Below are positions 53,818 through 63,440 of a stretch of 64,000 nucleotides of DNA, piece by piece. Where the stretch lies: NCBI RefSeq assembly GCF_030506325.1, contig NZ_CP120683.1:5956501-6020500 (forward strand). Reading direction: 5' to 3'. The notes beneath the pieces were generated by a model that saw only the letters and a program-made list of their open reading frames with translations, was not told the origin of the DNA and searched no databases. Each line of letters opens with the position of its first letter. The stretch's first letter is position 1. The position numbers were made by a program, and so were the translations under genes. The stretch comes from Tunicatimonas pelagia. GTDB lineage: Bacteria > Bacteroidota > Bacteroidia > Cytophagales > Cyclobacteriaceae.

Positions 53818-55353
53818 ATGAAACTAGCCGCTATCGATATTGGTACTAACTCTATCCACATGATTGTGGTACAAGTTCAGCGTAACAATACTTTTGACGT
53901 GATTGAGCGGGAGAAGGAAATGGTGAAACTAGGGGAGGGGGTATTTGCTACCAATCGACTGAGTGATCGGGCGTACGAGGAAGGGTTGGAAGTAATTAGA
54001 AGGTACGTACAATTGGCCGACCAGCTAGGGGTAGATGAGATTATTACTGCGGCTACCAGTGCCACTCGAGAAGCGCGTAACGGAGGTGAATTTTTGGATG
54101 CTATCGTGAAGGAAACCGGGATTGCTCCGCAAGTGATCTCAGGTAAAGAAGAAGCTCGACTTATCTTTTTAGCGGTTCGGCAAGCGATTGCTTTACAAGG
54201 AAAGAAAGCGTTAGTGCTGGATATTGGTGGCGGTAGCACCGAAGTTGTGGTAGGCGATGAAAAAGAAGTACTATTTCGTAGTAGCGTTAAGTTAGGGGTG
54301 CGCCGCTTGCTGGACATGTTCGACCATCAGGGGCCTATCGGGAAAGAAGCACTGAAGGTACTGGAAGCGCATATCAAACAAGTAGCTCGCGATGTGATTA
54401 ATGAAGCGAAGCAGCACGGATTTAGCCAGATGATCGGTACTTCTGGGACAATCCGCACACTGGGCGAAGCGGTATTAATTGAAACCGGAGAAGAAAGCCT
54501 ACAGTCAGTCAACGCGGAGAAAGTATCTCGCGCTGACCTGGAAAAGCTCACTAAAAAGCTACTTAAATTAGAAGCCGATGAGCGTACGGATGTGAAGGCC
54601 GTCAGTTCCCGTCGGGCCGATGCTATTCATCTGGGAGGAGTGCTGCTAACGCAACTGCTTCAACTCGCTGAGGCTAAAGAAATCACGCTCTGTGATGCCT
54701 CGCTGCGCGAAGGATTGATTATTGACCATATTCAGCAGTACGCCAAAAAAGGAGCAGATTTATCTGAGCACGAAGATTTACGCTATCGTAGTGCCGCTCA
54801 ACTGGCACTGAAGTACGATGTTGATCTGGAGCAGGCATCGCATGTGGCTGCTTTAAGCACGCAACTCTTCTGCGGACTTTCTTCGCTACATTCGTTGAAA
54901 GTATACGAGCAAAACATTTTAGAATATGCAGCTTTACTGCATGAGGTAGGGCAGTACATCAGCTTTAAACGCTACCATAAAAATTCCCGTTACATTATCA
55001 AACACGCTCGTTTGAGAGGCTTTACCAATGAGGAGATACTACTGGTTGGTCACGTAGCCCGCTACCATCGTAAAGCCGAACCATCTAAATCCCAGAAAAA
55101 GTATCGTAAACTCAGTAAGCGACAGCGAAATATAGTTGCTATCCTAGCAGGAATTCTTCGTATTGCCACCGGGCTTAATACCACCAAGAACCAGTTGGTT
55201 CGGAATGTACGTTGTCAGATTTCAAAAAAAGAAGTTAAAATTATTCCTTCCGGTTCATCTACTCTAGATATTGAACTGTGGGCGGCTGATCGCAATAAAA
55301 AGGTGCTAGAAGAAGCATTAGACCGAAAGATTACAGTGCTGGTGAATACCTAA
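53818..55353 (+). CDS. Ppx/GppA-type exopolyphosphatase with C-terminal HD domain
   Basis: The N-terminal actin-like ATPase fold has AIDIGTNSIHM, ATSATREARNGGEF, ISGKEEARLIF and LDIGGGSTEVV, the Ppx/GppA motifs. The C-terminal ~190 residues carry an HD-type motif (LLHEVGQYISFKRYHKNSRYII). The enzyme hydrolyses polyphosphate or (p)ppGpp derivatives. The 511-residue length is usual for the long type. It is probably transcribed alone from the spacer after repeat A. Confidence 0.93.
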   Translation: MKLAAIDIGTNSIHMIVVQVQRNNTFDVIEREKEMVKLGEGVFATNRLSDRAYEEGLEVIRRYVQLADQLGVDEIITAATSATREARNGGEFLDAIVKETGIAPQVISGKEEARLIFLAVRQAIALQGKKALVLDIGGGSTEVVVGDEKEVLFRSSVKLGVRRLLDMFDHQGPIGKEALKVLEAHIKQVARDVINEAKQHGFSQMIGTSGTIRTLGEAVLIETGEESLQSVNAEKVSRADLEKLTKKLLKLEADERTDVKAVSSRRADAIHLGGVLLTQLLQLAEAKEITLCDASLREGLIIDHIQQYAKKGADLSEHEDLRYRSAAQLALKYDVDLEQASHVAALSTQLFCGLSSLHSLKVYEQNILEYAALLHEVGQYISFKRYHKNSRYIIKHARLRGFTNEEILLVGHVARYHRKAEPSKSQKKYRKLSKRQRNIVAILAGILRIATGLNTTKNQLVRNVRCQISKKEVKIIPSGSSTLDIELWAADRNKKVLEEALDRKITVLVNT

Positions 55354-55593
55354 GCCGATGATTTTAGTGTTCTATCAAATTTGAAATTGAGGCTGAAGGT
55401 GTTTGAGTTTGATGCGGTGTGCTGTTAGTACCCGATCTGTCATCGCGATCATTCCATGATGGTGATACGAAGCGACTTCACGTACCAGCGGGTGGGGAAA
55501 TCAGAAACAATTGTTCTCGTTTTTAGTGAACATTGAGGCGAGTTTTGCGTATTGATTGGGCTGGGAAATCCTGCAAATTAGGGTGGTTTAACT

Positions 55594-56670
55594 ATGAAAT
55601 TATTCAGTTGTCAGAAGTGCGGTCAGTTGTTGTACTTTGAAAATGTTCGCTGCGAACGCTGCCATAGTCCATTAGGGTTCACTCCTGATTCAATGGACTT
55701 ACTAACGCTAGTCTCGGCCGGTGATAAGACGTTTCAGGCCTACGACAATCAGGCAGAGGTTTATCGATACTGCGCCAATGCCCAGTATGACGCCTGTAAT
55801 TGGTTAATTCCGGCTTATGATTCAAATAATTACTGTACTGCTTGTCAGCTTAACCGAACCGTGCCCGATTTGGCAGACAAAAACAATCTGAAGCTCTGGC
55901 GAAAACTGGAAACTGCCAAGCATCGCTTGGTCTACACGTTACTAAAAATGAAACTACCGCTAACCCCCAAACCGGTAAGTACTACTACTGGATTGGCTTT
56001 TGATTTTCTGGCCGACTGGATTGATGTAAAAGGCGAAATACAGAAAGTTCTTACCGGACATGCTCAGGGGTTGGTTACCATCAATATTAACGAAGCGGAT
56101 GATGCTCATCGAGCCCAAATGAGGCAAGATATGGGCGAACGTTATCGCACTTTGTTAGGACACTTTCGGCACGAAGTAGGGCACTACTACTGGGAACTGC
56201 TCATTGCCGATAGCAATAACCTACCGGAGTATCGCGCTCTCTTCGGCGATGAGCGACAGAACTACGGTGAGGCTCTGCAATCGCACTATCAGCAAGGGCC
56301 ACCGCTTGGCTGGCGCGATAGTTTTATTAGCTCCTACGCTACAGCTCATTCTTGGGAAGATTGGGCGGAAACCTGGGCGCATTACCTGCACATGGTAGAC
56401 ACCCTAGCTACCGCTTATGCGTTTGGTCTGCAAATACAACCTCGGGTAACCGAAGAGGAAAAACTAATCGCCGAGATAGATCGCGACCCCTACCGGATAA
56501 GAAGGTTTGATCGTATCTTAGAGCTATGGCTTCCCCTGACCATTGCGATGAATAGCATTAACCGTAGCATGGGTCAGCCCGATATGTATCCGTTCGTAAT
56601 ATCCGATGCAGTAGCTGCCAAGCTATCGTTTATTCATAATATAGTTCGTGCTTCCGCAAGTGATGACTGA
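55594..56670 (+). CDS. Zinc-ribbon protein with metallopeptidase-like HEVGH motif
   Basis: An N-terminal zinc ribbon (CQKCG, CERC, with further Cys in YCTACQ) precedes a domain with the metal motif HEVGH (His193, Glu194, His197) and a conserved EDWAETWAHYLH that may supply the third ligand. This is the 'putative zinc-binding metallopeptidase' family of 350-360 residues, with no proven substrate. There is no signal peptide. The gap before it (55354-55593) shows no recognised feature. Confidence 0.88.
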   Translation: MKLFSCQKCGQLLYFENVRCERCHSPLGFTPDSMDLLTLVSAGDKTFQAYDNQAEVYRYCANAQYDACNWLIPAYDSNNYCTACQLNRTVPDLADKNNLKLWRKLETAKHRLVYTLLKMKLPLTPKPVSTTTGLAFDFLADWIDVKGEIQKVLTGHAQGLVTININEADDAHRAQMRQDMGERYRTLLGHFRHEVGHYYWELLIADSNNLPEYRALFGDERQNYGEALQSHYQQGPPLGWRDSFISSYATAHSWEDWAETWAHYLHMVDTLATAYAFGLQIQPRVTEEEKLIAEIDRDPYRIRRFDRILELWLPLTIAMNSINRSMGQPDMYPFVISDAVAAKLSFIHNIVRASASDD

Positions 56671-56675
56671 TGACT

Positions 56676-56787
56676 AATGAATAGTGAGTAATGAATAATG
56701 AGTGGTGAATGTTGGATGGCAGGTAGCGAAAAATTAACTTCCATCAATCATCAATCATCAATCATCAATCATCAATCATCAATCATC
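56676..56787. repeat. Composite repeat C, copy 1, ending in a CATCAAT heptamer array
   Basis: A degenerate AATGAATAGTGA-type stretch runs into TGGTGAATGTTGGATGGC, then an array of six CATCAAT heptamers plus CATC (56742-56787, 46 bases), followed by GCT. The same element, with an array of the same length, occurs at 61723-61841. It ends 18 bases before the promoter of the Mpl-like gene. Confidence 0.85.
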
Positions 56788-56805
56788 GCTCATTGTACAT
56801 TGCTA

Positions 56806-56835
56806 TTGCTCGTCAGGCTTTTTGTCCTAACTTTG
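56806..56835 (+). promoter_or_regulatory. Bacteroidota sigma-A-type promoter of the Mpl-like gene
   Basis: TTG at 56806-56808 is followed after 19 bases by TAACTTTG at 56828-56835. The likely start is about 25 bases ahead of the ATG at 56866. Confidence 0.8.
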
Positions 56836-56865
56836 CCATAACTCTGGAAAAACGATGTTCCTTCT

Positions 56866-58236
56866 ATGTCTAATTCATTAAAAAGAGTGCATTTTATCGC
56901 CATCGGCGGTAGTGTAATGCATGATCTGGCGTTGCATATTGCCCAAAAAGGGGTACAAGTAAGCGGTTCTGACGACGAAATTTACGATCCCGCCCGAGGT
57001 GCTCTCGCTAAGGCTGGACTACTACCGGAACAAACCGGTTGGTTCCCTGAGAAAATCACCAAAGAACTGGATGCCGTAATCTTAGGGATGCACGCCCGGC
57101 CCGATAACCCTGAGTTACAGAAGGCGCAAGAATTGAACATTCCTATTTTATCGTACCCCGATTTTATCTACGAAAACAGTCGTGATAAACAACGGGTCGT
57201 GGTTGCGGGTAGTCATGGTAAGACAACCATCACCTCCATAATTGTGCATGTTCTAAGCCAACTAAACCGGAGCTTCGACTATGTTATTGGTGCCAAGATT
57301 GATGCTTTACCAGGGCGAGTACAACTTAGTGATGCGCCGCTTATTATTATTGAGGGTGACGAATACCTTTCCTCTCCCATTGACCGTAGCCCGAAAATTC
57401 TGAAATATCACCACCATATTGGGCTGATCAGTGGCATTGCTTGGGATCATTACAATGTATTTAAGACGGAAGATGAATACGTGCAGCAGTTTGATCGCTT
57501 TGCCGATGCCTCGCCCAAAGCCGGAGTACTAATTTACTGCGAAGAGGATGATATGGCGACTGTAATCGGCCGAAAAGAGCGAGCCGATGTTGCCCGAATA
57601 GAATATAAAACCCATTCGCACCAAGTGCGCGACGGAAAAAGTTATCTTACCACGCCCGAAGGCGAAGTGCCTGTTAAGTTGTTCGGATCGCACAATATGC
57701 AAAATATTAGCGGAGCCCTGGAAGTATGCAAGCGGATTGGCGTAACCGAAGCGCAGTTCTACTCAGCTATTGGTTCGTTCCAGGGTGCAAATATGCGCCT
57801 GGAACTAGTAGTTGAAAACGAGGGTACTCGGTTGTACAAAGACTTTGCTCACGCCCCGTCAAAATTGCTAGCCACCACCAAAGCAGTAAAAAACCAATTT
57901 CCTGACCGAACATTGGTGGCTTGTGTAGAACTGCACACCTACAGTAGCTTAAATCCTGAGTTTGTAGGGCAGTACCAAGATACGCTGAAAGATGCCGACG
58001 TAGCCATCGTCTATCATAACCCTGAAGTTTCTAAACATAAAAAATTAATTCCACTAACTGACGAACAGCTCAAAACCGCTTTTAACCAAAATAATATTCT
58101 CATCTTTACTCAGACCGACGAACTCAAAAAGTATCTGACAGAACAAGAGTGGCCCAATAAAAACCTACTAATGATGAGCTCCGGCACCTTTGGCGGATTA
58201 GATTTGGTTGAGCTTGGCAAAGAAGTTATCGGGTAG
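56866..58236 (+). CDS. mpl: Mpl-like Mur ligase (UDP-MurNAc tripeptide recycling)
   Basis: The 456-residue protein opens with a Rossmann-like VHFIAIGGSVMHDLALHI, then the ATP site GSHGKTTITS (about 117-126), the DE-type metal segment EGDEYLSSPID and the C-terminal DFAHAPSKL and VELHTYSS segments of Mur ligases. It resembles Mpl, which joins a recycled L-Ala-gamma-D-Glu-meso-Dap tripeptide to UDP-MurNAc in the cytoplasm. MurC is the alternative, but the opening and DFAHAPSK favour Mpl. Confidence 0.9.
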   Translation: MSNSLKRVHFIAIGGSVMHDLALHIAQKGVQVSGSDDEIYDPARGALAKAGLLPEQTGWFPEKITKELDAVILGMHARPDNPELQKAQELNIPILSYPDFIYENSRDKQRVVVAGSHGKTTITSIIVHVLSQLNRSFDYVIGAKIDALPGRVQLSDAPLIIIEGDEYLSSPIDRSPKILKYHHHIGLISGIAWDHYNVFKTEDEYVQQFDRFADASPKAGVLIYCEEDDMATVIGRKERADVARIEYKTHSHQVRDGKSYLTTPEGEVPVKLFGSHNMQNISGALEVCKRIGVTEAQFYSAIGSFQGANMRLELVVENEGTRLYKDFAHAPSKLLATTKAVKNQFPDRTLVACVELHTYSSLNPEFVGQYQDTLKDADVAIVYHNPEVSKHKKLIPLTDEQLKTAFNQNNILIFTQTDELKKYLTEQEWPNKNLLMMSSGTFGGLDLVELGKEVIG

Positions 58237-58548
58237 ATAGAGAACGGTTGGCGCGGGGAGTAATGACTAAGGGAAAACGGAGCACGGAGAACGGAATTCA
58301 AAACCGATGGTTGATGAAACTAACGAGTCCATAAATAATGACTGATAATTAATACCCAATACCACAACATTTTAACACTTCAAATTTCTAAACCTGTGGA
58401 CTGTAGACTATCGACCGTGGACTAATAACCATTCAACAATTTAGCAATCGGACATCAACACCTGAACACTTCAGGCTTCTAAACTTGTAGACTGTAGACT
58501 ATTGACCGTGGACTAAAAAGCAATTAAATAATCGAATTCCATGAAAGC
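58237..58548. other. Repeat-filled spacer between mpl and the exonuclease gene
   Basis: These 312 bases hold no gene. They contain an A-like fragment (CACGGAGAACGGAATTC near 58281-58297), TGACTGATAATTAATA words similar to repeat C, and two B-type units at 58395-58425 and 58486-58516. Confidence 0.75.
58371..58516. repeat. Two direct copies of repeat B
   Basis: Units at 58395-58425 and 58486-58516 share 29 of 31 bases. Each is preceded by AACACTTCA and TTCTAAAC words, giving a repeat period of 91 bases. Confidence 0.85.
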
Positions 58549-59361
58549 ATGATAAATTTAAAACTGAAGAACCCTTTAACATTTTTTGACCTGGAGAGCA
58601 CAGGAGTTAATGTTACCAAAGACCGCATAGTAGAGTATTCTTTCATCAAAATACTGCCTAATCAGCAGACAGAAACGCTTACCCAACGGATTAACCCCGG
58701 GGTGCCGATTCCGCAGGAAACCAGCTTAATTCACGGCATTTACGATGAAGATGTAAAGGATGCTCCTACGTTTAAGGAAGTGGCTCGTAAACTGCATAAG
58801 TTTCTGGAGGGTAGCGACTTAGCTGGGTTCAATATCATTAAATTTGATGTACCCATGCTGGTAGAATCTTTTCTTCGGGAGAATATTGAGTTTGACGTAA
58901 GCCGAAGGAAGTTGGTAGATGCTCAGAAAATATTCCATATGATGGAAAAGCGTACGCTATCGGCGGCCTACAAATTTTACTGCCAGAAGAATCTGGAAGA
59001 CGCTCACAGTGCCGAAGCAGATACTCAGGCCACGCTAGAAGTGTTGAAAGCCCAAGTGGAAAAGTATGCTGGCGAAGAAGTGGTGGATTTACAAGGTAAT
59101 AAGGTAGGCGTAATTCGTGATGATGTGGAATCGCTACACCAAGTATCTACTACTAAAATGGTAGATTTAGCCGGGCGATTTAGCTTCAACAATAATGGTG
59201 TCGAAATTATCAACTTCGGAAAACACAAAAATAGGCCAATAGAGGAAGTGCTAGCTTCTGAACCAGCTTTTTACGACTGGATGATGAAAGGTGACTTTCC
59301 ACTGGATACTAAGCGCATTCTTACTGAAATAAAGCTGCGAGGTTTAAAATCTAGATTTTAG
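58549..59361 (+). CDS. DnaQ-like DEDDh 3'-5' exonuclease with C-terminal DUF3820-like domain
   Basis: DEDDh residues are Asp14 and Glu16 (FFDLEST), Asp100 (IIKFDVPML), His153 and Asp158 (DAHSAEADTQ). The last ~70 residues (INFGKHKNRPIEEVLASEPAFYDWMMKGDF) match the DUF3820-like module often fused to this exonuclease in Bacteroidota. It is probably a cytoplasmic nuclease for proofreading or RNA/DNA trimming; it is not the DNA polymerase epsilon subunit of a holoenzyme by context. Confidence 0.9.
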   Translation: MINLKLKNPLTFFDLESTGVNVTKDRIVEYSFIKILPNQQTETLTQRINPGVPIPQETSLIHGIYDEDVKDAPTFKEVARKLHKFLEGSDLAGFNIIKFDVPMLVESFLRENIEFDVSRRKLVDAQKIFHMMEKRTLSAAYKFYCQKNLEDAHSAEADTQATLEVLKAQVEKYAGEEVVDLQGNKVGVIRDDVESLHQVSTTKMVDLAGRFSFNNNGVEIINFGKHKNRPIEEVLASEPAFYDWMMKGDFPLDTKRILTEIKLRGLKSRF

Positions 59362-59456
59362 CCTTCTTCCTTCGGGTTTTACCTACTTTTTATAGTAACT
59401 TTAAGGTAAACTTTTTAAGCTTACACTAATCAACTACGCGTACAACCTGCTGTTTT

Positions 59457-61640
59457 ATGGCCAAGACCATCATTGTATCGAATCGCCTCCCCATTAAAAT
59501 ATCCCGTAACGAAAATGAACAACTAGAGTATCAAACCAGTGCCGGTGGGTTGGCTACTGGTTTGGGTTCAATTTACAAAGAAGGGAACAACTTATGGATT
59601 GGCTGGCCTGGACTAGTTACTAGCAAAAAGGAGGAGAAAAAAGAAATTACCGAATCCATTGGGAAAGAGAGTATGTTCCCGATCTTTTTGACCGAAGACG
59701 ATATTCGAGACTTTTACGAAGGCTTCAGTAACGAAACCCTCTGGCCTAACTTTCACTACTTCACGCAGTATGCCATCTACGAGCCTCGGCTGTGGGAAGC
59801 CTACAAACGAGTGAACCGTAAGTTTGCCGATGAAATTCTGAAGAAAACTGAGCCGGGCGATACACTCTGGGTGCACGATTATCAGTTGATGTTGGTGCCC
59901 GGTATGCTACGTGAGGCTCAGCCTGAACTAAGCATTGGCTTCTTTTTGCATATTCCGTTCCCTTCTTACGAGATATTTCGGTTACTACCCTGGCGACGCG
60001 AGCTTCTAAACGGAGTGTTGGGTTCTGATTTGGTAGGCTTTCATACCTACGATGATATGCGCCACTTCCTTAGTTCGGCCAGCCGATTAGCCGGATTAAG
60101 CAGCTCCCAGGGGCTGGTAGTGGTAAACAACCGGCAGGTAATGGTAGACTCTTTCCCAATGGGAATTGACTACGACAAATACGCCGAGGCCGCCGCTTCT
60201 CCCGGTGCTTTAGAGAAAGAAGTATACTACCGGATTTCTTTGGGCGATCAGAAACTCATCTTATCTATCGACCGACTAGATTACTCCAAAGGAATTCCTC
60301 AGCGACTGGAAGCCTTTGAAATGTTCTTTGATCGCTACCCCAAATACCGCGATAAAGTATCGCTTATTATGGTGGTGGTTCCCTCGCGCGACTCAGTAGG
60401 AAAATATAAAGAACTGAAAGAGGAGGTAGATCGTTTGGTGGGGCGTATCAACGGAAAGTACGGGAAAATTAACTGGACTCCGGTGCACTTTTTCTATCGC
60501 TCGTTTCCGCTGGAAGAACTGTCGGCCTTTTACCGAATGGCTGACGTGGCGTTGGTAACTCCAATGCGCGATGGTATGAATCTGGTCTGTAAAGAGTTTA
60601 TTGCCAGCAAAATAAATAAGAAGGGCGTACTGATTCTGAGTGAGATGTGCGGTGCTTCTAAAGAACTTTCGGATGCTATTCTGATTAACCCGAATGATAC
60701 CAACCAGCTGGTTGAAGCAATTAATGAGGCGTTAACCATGCCCGAAGAAGAGCAGATTCAGCACAACACCAACATGCAGAATTCATTAAAGCGTTATAAT
60801 ATTTCTCACTGGGTAAACCTATTTATGAAAAGTCTAACCACAATTAAGGAAATGCAGCACAGTATGCAAACCCGCCACTTAGATGAGCTGTCGCAAGAAA
60901 AAATGTTAAAGGAGTTTAGTAAGGCTAACGAGCGACTTATTTTTCTGGATTACGACGGAACCCTCACCGGGTTTCACAGCGATCCGCGCGATGCCAAGCC
61001 TGACGATGAGCTGAAGGAAATCATGCAGAATTTGGTGAAGGAAGAAAAAAACAAAGTAGTGGTGATAAGCGGTCGCGATAAAGACACGCTTGGTGGCTGG
61101 ATGGGTGAATTTGATGTGACCCTGATTGCTGAGCACGGAATCTGGATGCGGGAAGTGGAAAAAGACTGGCGCACCGTAGTACCCATTAAAGGTGATTGGA
61201 AAAAGGAAATTATGCCAATTCTGGAGATGTACGTGCAACGTACTCCCGGCTCATTCATTGAAGAAAAAGACTTCTCGCTGGTCTGGCATTACCGCAAAGT
61301 AGAAACCGGCTTGGGCGAATTACGAACTCGCGAGTTAGCTAGTCACTTGAAGTACATTTCATCCAACAGCAACTTGCAGGTGCTAGAAGGCGACCATGTG
61401 GTGGAAATTAAAGATCGGGAAGTAAACAAAGGGCGTACGGCTCACCAGTGGCTCAACCAAACCTCCCACGATTTTGTGTTCGCCATTGGCGATGATGCTA
61501 CGGACGAAGATACCTTCAAAGCTATGCCTCAAGAGGCCTACACTATAAAGGTAGGTAGTAAAACCTCGGCAGCTCGCTTCAACGTTAATTCTTACAAAGA
61601 TGTACGAGCCTTGCTGAAAGAAATGATTGCCGAAGGCTGA
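59457..61640 (+). CDS. Trehalose-6-phosphate synthase/phosphatase fusion
   Basis: The first ~475 residues are a GT20 trehalose-6-phosphate synthase: SNRLPIKIS, SAGGLATGLG, WVHDYQLMLVPGML, HIPFPSYEIFR and GMNLVCKEFIA. The last ~235 residues are a HAD-type trehalose phosphatase with DYDGTLTGF (Asp498, Asp500), VVISGRDKDTL, and IGDDATDEDTF. One chain thus makes trehalose from UDP-glucose and glucose-6-phosphate. Trehalose probably protects against salt or drying. The fused form is common in Bacteroidota and eukaryotes, while many bacteria have separate OtsA and OtsB. Confidence 0.95.
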   Translation: MAKTIIVSNRLPIKISRNENEQLEYQTSAGGLATGLGSIYKEGNNLWIGWPGLVTSKKEEKKEITESIGKESMFPIFLTEDDIRDFYEGFSNETLWPNFHYFTQYAIYEPRLWEAYKRVNRKFADEILKKTEPGDTLWVHDYQLMLVPGMLREAQPELSIGFFLHIPFPSYEIFRLLPWRRELLNGVLGSDLVGFHTYDDMRHFLSSASRLAGLSSSQGLVVVNNRQVMVDSFPMGIDYDKYAEAAASPGALEKEVYYRISLGDQKLILSIDRLDYSKGIPQRLEAFEMFFDRYPKYRDKVSLIMVVVPSRDSVGKYKELKEEVDRLVGRINGKYGKINWTPVHFFYRSFPLEELSAFYRMADVALVTPMRDGMNLVCKEFIASKINKKGVLILSEMCGASKELSDAILINPNDTNQLVEAINEALTMPEEEQIQHNTNMQNSLKRYNISHWVNLFMKSLTTIKEMQHSMQTRHLDELSQEKMLKEFSKANERLIFLDYDGTLTGFHSDPRDAKPDDELKEIMQNLVKEEKNKVVVISGRDKDTLGGWMGEFDVTLIAEHGIWMREVEKDWRTVVPIKGDWKKEIMPILEMYVQRTPGSFIEEKDFSLVWHYRKVETGLGELRTRELASHLKYISSNSNLQVLEGDHVVEIKDREVNKGRTAHQWLNQTSHDFVFAIGDDATDEDTFKAMPQEAYTIKVGSKTSAARFNVNSYKDVRALLKEMIAEG

Positions 61641-61680
61641 AGAAGCGAATAGCTTTATCATGAATTGCTGAAGGTAGTCA

Positions 61681-61712
61681 CGGAGACCGGAAACCGGAGT
61701 CGGGAGACCGAA
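61681..61712. repeat. Dispersed repeat A copy between convergent genes
   Basis: CGGAGACCGGAAACCGG and CGGGAGACCG words lie in the 245 bases between the trehalose gene and the convergent helicase gene, directly next to repeat C copy 2. Confidence 0.78.
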
Positions 61713-61722
61713 GTAAGAAGGT

Positions 61723-61841
61723 AACGAATAGTGAATAATGGTTAATGAATAATTAGTGGTGAATGTTGGATGGCGGGTAGTAAAAAATTAAATTTCATCA
61801 ATCATCAATCATCAATCATCAATCATCAATCATCAATCATC
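61723..61841. repeat. Composite repeat C, copy 2
   Basis: This second copy of the element at 56676-56787 shares TGGTGAATGTTGGATGGC and the heptamer array (61796-61841, also 46 bases). A seven-base insertion occurs in the left part. It lies between convergent stops. Confidence 0.85.
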
Positions 61842-61885
61842 GCTGCTGTAAGATTTGTTGTGAAGTACTTGTTTCTAGGATAGTT

Positions 61886-63295
61886 TTAGTCGGCGAAAAA
61901 TTCTGCTTGGAAATTCATAAGAAATAGCTCTTGTTGAGAGCGGGTTACCGCCGTATAGAGCCAGCGAAGATATTCGGTATTGAGTCTCTCCTCTGGCAAA
62001 TAACCTTGGTCTACGAACACCGCATCCCATTGCCCGCCCTGCGATTTATGGCAGGTGAGCGCGTAGGCGTACTTTACCTGAAGGGCATTTAGGTATATAT
62101 CGTTGCGGATGGCTTCTTGTTGCTGCTGATGCGTTTCTTTATCTTGATATTCTTCCAACACATGCTGATAAAGATCGCGATACTTTTCTTCTTCTAAGGC
62201 CACGCTGGGAGAATGCAGCACATCCAGCATAATCTTAGCATCAAAGGGTGGCTGGTCGGGATAGTCCAGTAACTGTAGTTCTAAATCGGCGAAGCGCAAT
62301 CCGTACTTCTCTTCCAGATTAAATACTTTGATAATTTCTACAAAATCACCATTGGCTAAAAAAGAAATGTCGCTGTTTTCTTCGGTGAAGAAATAGTTGT
62401 TCTTCACAATCATCAGGTAATCGCCTACTTCTAGCTCATTCTCGTAAAAAAATATCTGGTGGCGAATAAACCGATTGTATTGCACCGACGCTTTGTTTGA
62501 TCGGCAGATAACGGCGGTATTTTCTCTTCCAAACTTATCGTAGGCGTAGCGTAACCCATCTTCTAACTTTCTTCCTTCCATTCGGTAGACATCAGGAAAG
62601 CCCTTCGTTTTCATCTGAATACTAAACTCGTTTAGAATGAGTTGCTTCCGAAGCTGGGTGGCATTATCTAAAATACCGGAGTTTTGCTCCTGGCGCATCA
62701 CCTCAATAAGCTCAGTTTCAAAAATAGTAAGTCCGTAAAAATGCTCCAGGTGCTCAGCATCTAAGCCCTGGCTAAGGGTTTGACCCACCGGGGGAAGCTG
62801 AGCGGAATCGCCAATAAGCATCAGCCGGTTGCTAGGTTGTTCAAATACGTAATCAATTAAATCGGAGAGTAAACCACTACGGCTCGCCCCAATGTCATTA
62901 GAAAGCATGGAAGCTTCGTCGATGACGAACAGTGTGTTTTTCTGATAATTTTTTCGGCGGGAGAACTGCAATCGTCCCGAAATCGGATCGGCTACTCGCT
63001 GATAAATAATTTTATGAATGGTGAATGCGCTACGCTCCGAATAGCTGGCCATTACCTTCGCAGCTCGTCCGGTAGGGGCTAGTAGCATTAGTTTTAGATC
63101 AAACACGGGCAGTGCTTTCACCAGCGCACTTACCACCGAAGTTTTACCGGTGCCAGCGTAGCCTTTGAGCAACAAAGCGGTTTTTCGGTCAGCTTTCTGA
63201 GCTAAAAAAAGATCGAATAATAAAAATAAGTTTTGTTGTCCTTCGGTAGGCTGATGAGGAAAATACGAAGCAATCACTTCCGAAGGCTTGGGCAT
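61886..63295 (-). CDS. RecD-like superfamily 1 DNA helicase
   Basis: The 469-residue protein has Walker A GYAGTGKTS (45-53), motif II VIDEASML, GDSAQLPPVG (motif III) and the C-terminal UvrD_C_2 motif YALTCHKSQGGQWDAV. This is the short AAA_30/RecD-like ATPase common in Bacteroidota, without RecB or RecC nearby. It probably unwinds DNA in repair or recombination. Its frame starts cleanly at ATG 63295. Confidence 0.92.
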   Translation of the reverse strand: MPKPSEVIASYFPHQPTEGQQNLFLLFDLFLAQKADRKTALLLKGYAGTGKTSVVSALVKALPVFDLKLMLLAPTGRAAKVMASYSERSAFTIHKIIYQRVADPISGRLQFSRRKNYQKNTLFVIDEASMLSNDIGASRSGLLSDLIDYVFEQPSNRLMLIGDSAQLPPVGQTLSQGLDAEHLEHFYGLTIFETELIEVMRQEQNSGILDNATQLRKQLILNEFSIQMKTKGFPDVYRMEGRKLEDGLRYAYDKFGRENTAVICRSNKASVQYNRFIRHQIFFYENELEVGDYLMIVKNNYFFTEENSDISFLANGDFVEIIKVFNLEEKYGLRFADLELQLLDYPDQPPFDAKIMLDVLHSPSVALEEEKYRDLYQHVLEEYQDKETHQQQQEAIRNDIYLNALQVKYAYALTCHKSQGGQWDAVFVDQGYLPEERLNTEYLRWLYTAVTRSQQELFLMNFQAEFFAD

Positions 63296-63440
63296 AGAAT
63301 TGATAATATTATAACTTTATAAATATTTATTTGTATATTTATAATAATTATTTGCAAATAGAAATTTAGTTACCATGTATTTATAAGTTCTACTGAGAGC
63401 TTTTGAACTGATTTTTTACAAGGTAAAAATTATTAATACT

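Noticed and set aside
55354-55593. Spacer before the zinc metallopeptidase as possible IS or RNA remnant
   Set aside because: No frame, inverted ends or RNA fold could be recognised by eye.
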